Positions 49,501-61,500 of a stretch of DNA of 64,000 bases are shown here, one piece after another. The translations under genes were made by a program, and so were the position numbers. Source of the stretch: Pelodiscus sinensis. Taxonomy: Eukaryota > Chordata > Testudines > Trionychidae. Location of the stretch: NCBI RefSeq assembly GCF_049634645.1, contig NC_134714.1, positions 72,572,001 through 72,636,000 of the forward strand, in the 5' to 3' direction. The notes under the pieces were generated by a model. The model did not search any database. It was given only the letters and a program-made list of their open reading frames with translations, and was not told the origin of the DNA. Position 1 is the stretch's first letter, and the number at the start of each line of letters is the position of its first letter.

Positions 49501-52500
49501 ATGGGCTCTGCTGTAGCAATATGAAAGGGTTCCCCACCTTCACCTCTGCAGTTTCATCTACAAACATAAGAGATTAAAAAAACCCTACATTAAATGTATT
49601 ACACAGACTGAGTTCTATTAGGCTAATGAACCTCGGAAGCCCTGATGATCATAATCACTAAGGCACAAGGGTCACGGTAATAAAGCAAGTTGGGAACCCA
49701 ATGACCGAATTGCTCTGGCGTATCCCACAAACTTTTGCACCAGTGCTTTAAAGGCGGATTGCAAGAACCAGCATAGTGCCAGATGGAGAGCTTCTGACAC
49801 CTCAGTAAGAGCTAGGTGCAAATGGCAGAGCAAATCTGTGTCAGCATAAAAAATACTACAGGGGAAATGTCGCAGCAGGAGCTTGTCAGAATCACAACAC
49901 ATGCACTATTATAGCGATCTGGTTTATAAGAATTCTCTAGACATAGGTTAACTTCATTTGCTCGGCCTATTTTTTTTGTTTTGTTTGTTTTACTTTGTTT
50001 GCCTTGAAGCAAGACTTGCTAGTGCTCTTACAAAGTGAAAGGTTGGGCTAATGTCACTGAAATGCAAAACGTAGCTGTGTAAAGCCTCGTCCCACAACTT
50101 AAAACCTACTAATAGCAATACAGTTGGGAATTTTTAAAAATTATGTCACCATAGCTACATTGGCTAAGGGTGTGGAACACACCACACTTCTGACCAATAT
50201 AGCTACACCAACAAAACCGCCAGTGCAGACTCAGTTGTATCGAAGGAAGAGAGCTTCCAGGAACATGGACAGTGTTCAGGGAGATGGCGTTCCTGCACTG
50301 CCAGAAATTGGTGTAGGCTGAGTCTACATCAGGGCAATGCCTACACAGCTCTGTTCAGTAAAGGAGGTGTAGTGAAGATGTACCCAGAGATATCCCTGCT
50401 GAACTATCCTTCCATTTCCTAAGCAGCAAGAAAATAGACAGCACAATTGAAGTATTACTTCACATTTCTCCTGAGATGGAAACATGAAGCTATGAGAGGT
50501 TGTGTTACACCAGGGCACCAGTACCTCCCACATATGCAGTGGTAGGACCTGTTCAAGTGAAGGTCTGAAAAAAGTTCTGTCATCTTCCTCTTTCTTCTAC
50601 CTCAATGAGGGATGTAACTTTAGAAGGCAATTTGCTGGAAAGCAACTCTAAAACCAGATTTGTAGAGTTCCAAATTAGAGCTTCCCAGTGACTCCAGATT
50701 AAATCAGCTTGGTTTACAAGTCAATTTGCAGGCTTTTATTCTCCTAATTGCCAGCACAATATACTTAATCCAGGGCTCCTCTGACTCACATAACACTACC
50801 CAGGGCCGTCCTTAGGATCTATGGTGTTCTAGGCGGGATTATTAAACTGGCGCCCCTATGCCTGACTTGCTCTTCTCCCCCACTCCCTCCCCTTCCCAGA
50901 GCCCCCAGCAGCCAATCCCCTCCCTTGGACTGTGCTGCAGGCAGCGCATTTGGCTCTCTCTAGGACCCAGCCCTGCTGTTACGTGCTCCACTGCAGTATT
51001 TCCTAATTTTATTTGGCCATGGAACCCTTTTCAGAATTTCAAGGAACCACTAGGTTTGTCGAGGGGGGGAGAGGGGGGAGGAACCCACCAATACATTAAA
51101 ATCACATTCCTTCCCCAAGACCCCACCCCTTTGAGGCCCCATCCTCTCTGTTCCCCTCCTCTCCATCACCTGCTATCCCCAGCCATTATATGCTCTCACT
51201 TGGTTGAGACAGGAGGTGCGGGCTCTGGGATGGGAATGAGGGATTTGGATGTGGGAAGGGGTGAGAAGTGCAAGCTCTGGGAGGGAATTTGGATGCAGGA
51301 CAAGGGGATGCTGGCTTGGGGAGGGGCCTCTAGGCTGGGTGTTGGGCTCAGATGGAAGGTTGGGGTGCTGAGCAAGTCATAGGCTTGTGGATGTGAGGGT
51401 GCAGGAGTTTGTGTTGGATATGTGAGGGGCTCAAAGCAAGGAGGTTGTGAGTATGATGGGCTCAGGACACACATTTGCCATGTGTGGATGGTGCAGGAGT
51501 GTTGTGGCAGAAGACTGAGGATGTGGGGATGCAGGTGTGTGGGGATGTAAGAGGCTCAGGACAGGGGGTTCCAGTGTATGATAGCCTCAGATTTGGGGTC
51601 AGGTGGTGCTTGAGTGTTATGATGCTGCAGTGAGATGGGGACTTGGCCCCAATTGGGGGCATGTTGGCCAGGCTTCATTTTTAAATACAATATTATGTTA
51701 AACTCAAAGGCTACGTCTAGACTGGCACGATTTTCCGGAAATGCTTTTAACGGAAAAGTTTTCCGTTAAAAGCATTTCGGAACAGAGCGTCTAGATTGGC
51801 ACGGACGCTTTTCCGCAAAAGCACTTTTTGTGGAAAAGCGTCCGTGCCAATCTAGATGCGCTTTTCCGCAAAAAAGCCCCGATTGCCATTTTCGTGATCG
51901 GGATTTTTTTGTGGAAAACAAATCTGGGCTGTCTACACTGGCCCTTTTGCGCAAAAGGACTTTTGCCCGAACGGGAGCAGCATAGTATTTCCACAAAAAC
52001 ACTGACAATCTTACATGAGATTGTCAGCACTTTTGCTGAAATTCAAGCAGCCAGTGTAGACAGCTGGCAAGTTTTTCCGGAAAAGCGGCTGATTTTCCGG
52101 AAAAACTGGCCAGTCTAGACACAGCCAAAAGGTTTTAGCATTGTCTTTATTTATGAGGGGGCAGAGAACCTGTTTTGAGTCAAGTGTCACTGACCCACAG
52201 AAAAGTCAGTTGGAGCCACACAAGTGAGATGCCAACCCTTCCCCCCAAGCCTCACTAATGCGGTCCCAAGGATGCTGGCACAGCTGGCAGGGTGGTGCTG
52301 GGTGCTGCGGTGCGTGGCAGGGTGCTGGGTCCAGGGACAGGGTGGTGCTGGGTGCTGATGACAGTGTTGGTGGGGGCAGGGGACAGGGGCAGCTGGGACC
52401 AGTATCTGGCAATCCTGCAGCACCTCTGGGAAGTGTGTGACTGCATTCCCTCTCCCCAAACAGCTGGTGTGCACGCTGCCTGAGCAGCAAGGGCTGTTGC

Positions 52501-55500
52501 ACCCCAGCAACTTACCTCCGCAATGCTGTCCTGCGAGGGGGGGGAGAGGGAGGGAGGGAAAGGGCATGGAGAGTCCCATGGCAGAGCACGCTGCCTGCAC
52601 AGTAGGAGCTGCGAAGACCCCGGGTCTCCTGACCTCCCAACACCATGCAGAAAGGCCCCGGAAGTAAGCTGCCGGGTGCCACAGCCCCAGCTGTTCAGGC
52701 AGTGCGCACCGGCTCCTGTGGGGAGGGGAAGTGCTTCCCTCCCTGCTGTGAGTCACATGGGGTCACCCCTGTTGTGCTGGCAGGGAGCAACGGTTCCCTC
52801 TGCCCTCGCCTCCCTATGCCTCTGTGTTGCCTGGGAGGAACGGGAAACAAGTCTGATGCTTCTTTAAGCAGCTGATTAGCCGGAGCTTTCTCTTTCAGAG
52901 GGGGCGGGAGAGTGCCAGCTTTTCGCACTGCTCCACTGTTTCCTGACCGTCCCGGCAGAGTGGTGCCCTACGCAAATGCCTATTCTGCCTGTGCCTAAGG
53001 ACAGCCCTGACACTGCCATTAAGTGATTCTAAAAGAATGTTCTGCTCATTTACATCCACACAGTCCCAGGACCCTCAATGCCCTTTCTACCCATCAAAGA
53101 AAATGGGAAAATTCCCATATAGTTATTTCCAGAGTGGAATCATATTATAAACCTTAAAGAATGTCAGCTCCTTGTGACATGCTTCCCAATAGACACATTA
53201 CCTAGCTCTGTATTCAGGCTCCGGAGCACAATAGCAGCCAGTGTGCTAATGTAATCAAAGAAACTCTGCACACAATTTGTCCTCACACTGCTCACTGGCA
53301 TGGTCTGAACGTGTTGATCCAGGGTTTTCAGCAGAAGTTGAATTTGTTTACGAACTGGATGTGCCTCCAACTCTGCAGGCTTCAGAGACGCCTGTTCTAC
53401 CAAGCTGGTGATCAGACTCCCTTTGGAGTCTAATAAAAAAAATAATAAAAAGATTGATTAGAATGGAAATGCTCACAAACCTAGGTATATGCTGAGACTT
53501 CTTCCACCCTAGAAAATACATCCCTCAATTTAGAGATGACTTTCAATGGAAGTTAACAAGAATTATTATAATGAAACAGACCAACAGCTCTATAAATAGC
53601 TATTCAAGTAAATAGCTATTATTTACTCGAATTAATATAGCCTACTCAGTTTCACTTTTGCTGCTGGTGAGTTTCTGATTTGGATGCAAGATATATATTG
53701 CAAATGCTTGGGGGTACGATGGGCAGGGGGGGGAGGGCAAGAGTTTAAATTGCAAATACTTGTGTTTGTATTTACCCTTAAAAATCCACAGCAGCATTAC
53801 TATCAATGCTAGATTTTTAAAAGCTTGTTTGTATATTGTCTAAATTCAGGAACTAGTCTACTAAACTGGATCCCTTTACATCAGTTTTATATAGCTTTTT
53901 TTTAAACATCTACAAAGAGGTTGAAAGATGCTTTAATGCTAAGAGAACCCATGAAACTCACCTGGAGAATCTTCAACATGTTTCAGTGTTTGCAGAACTT
54001 GATCAAGGTACTGTGATAAAACAATCTGATTAGCAATACAGTCCTCAGTCAGCGATGGATAGCACATCTGCAGAAGGTCCACAATATTGCATCGAAACTG
54101 ACTACTTATTTTTTCATCTGAAACCTCTGTTGAGGAACAAAGAATGACAATAATGATAGTTAATACTGGACACTCAGTCTTGTGGAACTAAATGAGGCAC
54201 AGAAAAACAAGACGCTTTCCAGTTCTAATTAACCCATTCAAAACAAGCACAGTTGGGTAAGCTATAGAGATGATGTAGGTAGCAGAGCTAAACTTTCTAG
54301 GGAGAATTAAGAGTTCAGAGAAGGAAGTGTAAAAAGACAAAGATGCCTGTGCTACTGCACGCTCCCAAAGCCACTATGGTTTAAAAGCAGGGCTACTCAA
54401 CTCTGGAAGCCCCGGGGGCCACAATGATACTCACAGCACATGCTGAGGGCCGCAACTTAAATGTGGTTGTATATACATGCAAATATATATGCAAATAGCT
54501 TCTTTTACACTGACAGGCATGAATATAAAGATTAAGCATTAAGGCATGACTCTGGACCCAAATGTGGCCAGTGAGAGCCAGTCAGCACCTCTCAGGCTCT
54601 GCCCATAAGGCTAAGCAGCTAATACTTCCCACAATGCCCCAGTGTTCCTGGCACCTTCTCCCTGGGGGCTAGAAATGACAACACCCTGTACCAGTCTGTT
54701 CCAACCAGCCCATCCACGTGCGTCTTTCAATGCCCACCCCACTTGGGAGATGCCTCACCGTTGTGGAGCATGTTGCTAGAGGAGGCCATGTTCAAAGGAT
54801 CCCATCCGCGGGCCACGTGTTGAGCTCCACAAACCCAAACCGCCCCACGGGCCGCAAACAAACAGGCCTTGGGCAGCACACAGGCTGCATGTTGAGTAGC
54901 CCTGGTTTAAAGGAATAACTGTTTTGTCTAGTATTTAATTGTGTTATTAGGCAACTTTCCAGCCGTGGCTTAATTCCATTTCTTCTGTTGTGGGGTATTA
55001 TTCTCTCCCTTTTACACCTCTCCAAAACATTATTTTCATGTCTGTTGCCTGTATTTCTTCTCTCCTACACACCAAATCTTTACTTCTCTGCGCTGTGCTT
55101 TAAACTTCTTTTCCATATTTTCTGTCTCGGTGTGCCCTCAATGACCATCCCACAAACTAGTCACTAGTCATTCTGCTTCATCTGCCCTTTTAGGATATGT
55201 CTACACTACAATGTAAGCCCAGGGCTAGTAGAATGTAAATTAACAGATCCCAGATTGTTAGCACAGGGCTTGAGTGTCTACCCAGTGTCTTGAGTGTCTA
55301 CTGGTGTCCAACCAGTTCTGAAGCAGCAGCCATTATAATGGTTATTGTTATAGAGAACTAGCCACACTTAACTGGCCAAACAGCCACATATGGCTAATGT
55401 GTTGGACACCACAGGTCTATACTCATTTATAACCCTAGGTTCCAACCTGGGGGCTCCAGAATCTGCATTATGTGAGGCTGAGTCCAAGCACCAATATCCC

Positions 55501-58500
55501 AGCTTTCCTAGCACGCCCCAAAATGTGACCATGCTAATCCTTTGTTCATGGTGCACTGTGGAAGAATTTGGCTTTACACCAAACCTGACTATCCAGAGGA
55601 CCAAGAAAATCATATCACGAGACTGTGGAAAACTTTTGGCAGACTCAGGCTCGAACCTTGTTGGGTCCTCGATCCAAGCCCTGGATTACCATGATTTATG
55701 TGGAGATGGAAAGGAGAGCAGGGTTGAGCCTGAATTCAAATCCTGGGCTTACTCAACCGTGTAGACATAATTTTAGGAAACAGTAGAAACTCTACCCCTC
55801 TTGCTTCCTGCTTTCCCCTTCCTCTCCAGTGAAACCTGACCTCTGTTGTACTATGGCTCCCATTACCTTCTAATAAAAGGAGTAGTTCTAGTCTTCAATT
55901 CTGCCTTCCCTCCTGAGAAGCTGCTGCTCTCTAGTTCCCTCTCTGAGGAATGAGCTGACTGCTTCCAGCCTTCTCTTCCCTAGCCACATGCCCAGATCAA
56001 GTCAATTTTTTACATCTTGTAGGCTGGACTAGATTTCCGAAGATAAATAGATGAATGTACCCAAAACTATTCAGGCAGCAGTCAATATAATTTGCAGAGA
56101 TATGCACAGAAATGCATAATATGTGCTTCTGAAAGTTTCAGTGCATGCCTGTGCCACAGAGAAAAACATGAGGCGAACTGACAAAATTTTGTCATTGCAA
56201 GTTTTAAAAATTAAATCAATCAAATTTAATAGTTTATATTAATCTTTTTTAAAAGCAGTAAATCCTGATGGCTTTCACATCTCAAGCTATTCTATGGCAA
56301 TTTATATTTTTGCATGGTGCTCATGGAAATCTTTGGAAGACTGTTAAATTAACAGCTAGTTAGCAATATGTATGTATTTGTTGTGATAAACATCAATTTC
56401 GCTTTATGGATTTTTGGTACACACAAAAGAGTTGCTGATACATTAAACAAACACTTTTCTATAATACAGTAAAACTCCATTAGTCCGGCATCCAATGCTC
56501 CATTAGTCCGGCACCATCAGGAACCCAGAAGTGCTGGGGCAGCCGGACAGGCTTCCCCCATTCAGCTGCTGCTGAAATTGACCAGCAGCTGAATCGGGGA
56601 AGCTGGGAGCAGAGCAGCTGGGGTGCTGCCGGGTTGGTCTCGTAGCGCTGCCCTTTGGGGCTGTGGGACCAACCCAGCAGCACCTCAGCTGCTCTTGGAG
56701 ATGCCTGGGGCAGAGCAGCTGGAGTGCTGCCGGGTTGGTCCCGCAGCGCCAAAGGATGGCGCTTTGCCCCAGGCGTCGGGATTCAGCCGCTGCTGAAACT
56801 GACCAGCAGCGTCAGTTTCACCAGCAGGCTGAATCCGGACGCCTGGGGGAGAGCATCTGGGGTGCTGCGGGGTTGGTCCCGTAGCGCCGCCCCTCGGCGC
56901 TGCGGGACCAACCCGGCAGCACCCCAGCTGCTCTATTGCAGGCATCCAGATCCTTCATAGTCCCCCTTTCTGATAGTCCGGCATATCTGATAATCCGGCA
57001 CCCCCTGAGTCCTAAAGGTGCCGGATTATCGGAAGTTTACTGTACTAAGGGAACAGATACAAATTTAGCAAACAAAAAGACATTTAAAAAAGCAACAAAG
57101 TCTCCATGTGTACTCCCTAGCCCTGGAAAACTAGTAACCAATACAACAGAAACCAAGACCTCAAAACATGCAGAGGGAAAACACCTACCTGATTTGGATT
57201 GCCCTTGTGGCATGCAAGGATAGTTGAGAATTTTATTTATTTGTTGAAGAACTGCTGGGAAACCCTTTATGCCATCAGAATGTAGTAGAATGAAGTCGAG
57301 TTTGCGGCCTACAAGCAGTATTGGAGAAGGGAAAGCAGAAGTTGAAGGTGGAAAATATGACAGCAGAGTTATAAGCTTACATAAGTCATGTTATTTCTTT
57401 AAAACTCCTCTGCTACTAGGAAAAATAGTTATTAAAACTAGAAAGGGCATTTCGGCATTTTTTCCAAAGCCCACCCAGTTGAACAGAGAAAGGGGAAACC
57501 TACCCCTTGTTTCAAGGCTATTATGTAATCGTCTCTCTGCTGTTTCCAACAGCTGTTTGCAGGTTTTCCACAGGTGGCACTGAGTGCAAGCTAAGTCAAA
57601 TGCTGCCATTGCCGAAGGACTGAGGTCTGCCACGATTTCACTCAGAGGATCTGTATGCTCCAGCTGGATGCTGCTAATCCAAAAGTTTTCTTGGAGAGTA
57701 GGGACAGGGCTTCCAGAAGTAGCAAGCAACTTATCAGTAACATCCGAGATGGAATAAAATACCATACCTAAGCAATCCAGCAAAACATGAAGTCACTGGT
57801 TAAACTAAACAAATATTCTACGTCCCATAATGGATAATTCTTTGGTTCTTTACTAATGCAGCTCAGCATCTGGTCTGCTTTTTGAACCACTGCTGCATGT
57901 GGAATAGAGGTTTATACGGAGCTCTTCACAAAGATGCCTGGATAATTTCCTCCAAGTGGATACTGCGCTTTTGTTCATCCTCTTTCCCCCCGCCCCACCT
58001 CTTAGCCAGATTCCCCATCTCTAATTTGTAGGATTTGATCACTTGATCCTTACCTGCTGCTGCTGCACTCCCAATAGCCTGAAGCGTTGAGCGGCCACTG
58101 CCAGATCTCCTGATGCCTCCAGTACCATCAGCTGACTGATTTGCAATTTTTTGCTCCACTTTTGCCAGCTCCCGCACCACCTCTTGGTAGCGTTCCATGA
58201 ACACCAGCTCCCCATAGCAAGCTGAAGATTCCAGATTAAACATCAAAGCCACCTGTCACAGATAATAATGAATGTAAGTTATACTCTACATCACCCAAAT
58301 ACTGTTTGAAAGGCCACATAACATTTTACTAAACTTTTTTTTTTAAAGGAGTAAAACATGAGACATTTCAACCCAATATGGCAGTTTTATTCAGAAAAGT
58401 ATAGATTCATGAAAATAGGGATTTATAATTGTAGCGCTTTTGCAATTATATAGCTCTATATAGCACTGCTAGCAGGTGCCACAAAATTGGATTTGGATTC

Positions 58501-61500
58501 ACTTTAACAACTGATTTATAAAGATGTTACAAAATACTCCAATATATTGTATATTAAAAGGATCAAGTAGCTAGTCCCACAGTGTTAAATATTTAAAATT
58601 AGCTCTTATCAGTCAGGGAATACCCTTTAGAATTTTCTAAAGTTAGCTCAGGATGACAAGGGTTATGTGGGTTGCTATTTCTCAACTATCAGTTAAACCC
58701 CATTCCAAGTCCTGTTCTCATCAGTGTTATAGACACACAAAGTAGCAAAGAAAACAGCCCTGTAGGCCCCAGGGGAGGAAAATAAAAAAAAAATACTGCT
58801 GTTGTTAACTGGAACCAATTCAGGACTTGACATTTACCAGCTGCTGATGCAAGGGTAACTATGAAAAAGCACTTGACTCTGTCCATCTCAGTCTTAGCGA
58901 GGCCCCTGCATTTTCTTGGCAATTCAACTGCCAAAGTACATCAGGACAATTTTTCAGAAAGGCAGCCTAAAAGTTACATGCAAAAATGCACATGCAATTG
59001 TAACTGAGTGGCACAACTGCACACGCAAGTTGGCTGTCTGCACATATAAATGAGGGCATCAATGGCACACTCTTCTGTACACAGACCTTCGGCCACCTAT
59101 TTTGACAGCTTGACCACAACGTACATCTTCACCTGCCCACAAAGTCCAATGCCATACACGAGTTCAAGCCAACAGCTAGAGCGCTACAGCATGTCTTTAC
59201 ATGCTACAGTTGGGCATGAAGGTGGTGGAAAGTCATGTTTTTTTGGTCCAGGGGCAAAAACAATAGTTCAAATACTGCTTCTCATTCAAGAGTGGTGTTT
59301 CACATATGGGATCCTCACCTCCTCCCTTACCCAGCTGGAACACTAAGGGCCAGGCCTGGTAAAACCTTTGCAAACTTTGAAAACCCATGCAAAAACAGGG
59401 TATTTTAAAGAACAAGAAAACTTTCTTGGGCATGGTGGCTTAGGCTATCCTTGTTTCACTCCAACTGCTGGATTCCCCCTGACACCCAAATTTGGAAGGC
59501 TTTGTCCTTCAATATCCAGCTAGCTGGCACAGTAGAAATGTAATACAAATCTCCCCAACCACCCCCAGCCCATAATTTCATATAGAACTAGTTTCTAAAT
59601 TTTATATAGCATGGATCACACACATTTACCTGATGGGCTTCTATAAAGTTCCCCCTCAGGATACAGGAAACTAGGAGTGACTCAGGTGGGGAGAGCATCA
59701 TAGGGATGAGGAGGTTCTGTTGCTGAGGCTTCAGCCTACATTCCAGGTCACTCCAGCCAGACGCAGTACTGGTGCTTCCCTCTGCAAGAGCAATGAGGGA
59801 AATAGCTGATTAACTGCAATTTAACATCCCTACATTTCACAGCTCTCAAGTGCTCGGAGGGAGGGAGAGGAAGAGTAGCTGTGCATAGCCCCCAGTGCAC
59901 AAGAGGCACAAAGGGAGAAAGAAGAGGGGGAGGTGCACTGGCCACACATAGAACCCTGATTGGCAGTAGGTTGCCTACCAATGTTTTATAGCATCATTCA
60001 TACAAAACATTCCACAACAATTCCCAACAGATGTGAATCGAGCAAAAAAGCACGGGACTCAGAAATGATGAGCCCACACAGCAAACAGTAAAGTCAGCAT
60101 GGCACTAAGGTTCCACAATTCCAGATGCCTCAGAAAGCTGTATTTAGATAGCTCAGGCTCTAGATCAGTGTGACCTTATGAGTGATATTATAAAGACACA
60201 ACAGTAAGAGTCACAGTTCTAATGCCTACCACAAGTCCATCGGAGCACATACGTATTCTGTATTAATGCATTAACTATTAAATGTACTCAATACATATTT
60301 ATATTGTAATAATAAGGGGAAGAAAAGTCAGGGCACTAGTGCCCCAGTATTTGGGAGTGGACAGTTGCAGTTCTCTAAGCCTTTTTATGAATTTAAATAT
60401 TTTATATTCTAATGCCTCAATTTTCACTATGCTACATACTGCATCCATTTGCAAAATCACAGAAGCAGCAACAGAATGCTGACCCTCCTGTTCAAAAAAA
60501 AGAACAGATCTATGGCTTGCAAACCAGATTCTCTGTTAACAGGGGACAGTGAGACCATCAAACCAATCATTGAATTTCAGCAGTGCATTATATCTATCAT
60601 TATGTAACAATTAGCCAACCAAATCCTTCCAATGAGATTTAGTACCTGATGTGCTGGTGCTCAATTCACTGCTTGTACTCTCCAGTGACTGACTAGAAGT
60701 GCCATCTTTAAAATCTGAAGTGGAAAATAAAAACTGCATGAGGAATGTATCACACCCCAAAGAGGGCAATCAAAGCTCTCTTTTGGATAAAAGAGTTTAA
60801 TAGGCATAATAAAGATATTAGGCAACTGCAAGATACCACTGATGGGCTACGTCTAGACTGCAAGCCTCTTTCGAAAAAGAGCATCTAGACTGCAAGCAGT
60901 ACTTTCGAAAAAGCAAGCCGCTTTTTCGAAAGAAAGCACCCAGACAGTCTTGATGCTCTCTTTCGAAAAAGCCGTTTGCATTCAAGAACGCCTTTTTTCG
61001 AAAGAGCACTTTCGAAAAAAGGCGTTCTTCCTCGTGAAATGAGGTTTTCCGCCGTCGAAAGAAAAGCCGTGTTCTTTCAATTTAATTTCGAAAGAACGCG
61101 GCTGTAGTCTAGACGCAGGTGAAGTTTTTTTAAAAAAAAGGCTACTTTTTTCGAAAAAACCCTTGAGTCTGGACACAGCCATGAGGTCCTCACATGAGCC
61201 ATCACTTACATTATAGAGAACACAAAAGACTCTCATTCTGTAAGAGAAGAGTGGGTCATCCATCCAATCTGGTCCTCCATCTGATTGTGCAGAATGTCAG
61301 ATGCACCGAAGAAAAAAAAGTTACCCACTCCCATTCCAATTCTACAATGTTATTTGAAAGCCAAAAAGGACGTCAGATTTTCCAAAGGCTACTGTAATTT
61401 TTATTCCAGCTGCCATGCTCATTCTTGGTCATAAGAGATTGGGGGTGAACTTTTTTTGAGCACAGTATCTTGCAAGTTCCAGAGTAATCATGATACTAGG

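Noticed and set aside
49836..49855. Earlier acceptor (CCCCTGTAG) for the exon at 49835
   Set aside because: It has a better pyrimidine tract, but the exon would enter with one base where two are needed; the CTGACACAG site fits.
50858..51382. 174-codon + strand frame
   Set aside because: Begins within hAT internal sequence and is Pro/Gly-rich; no signal of selection or similarity.
52187..52756. 189-codon - strand frame
   Set aside because: GC-rich interior of the 50801-53009 hAT; no recognisable domain and overlapping frames on the other strand.
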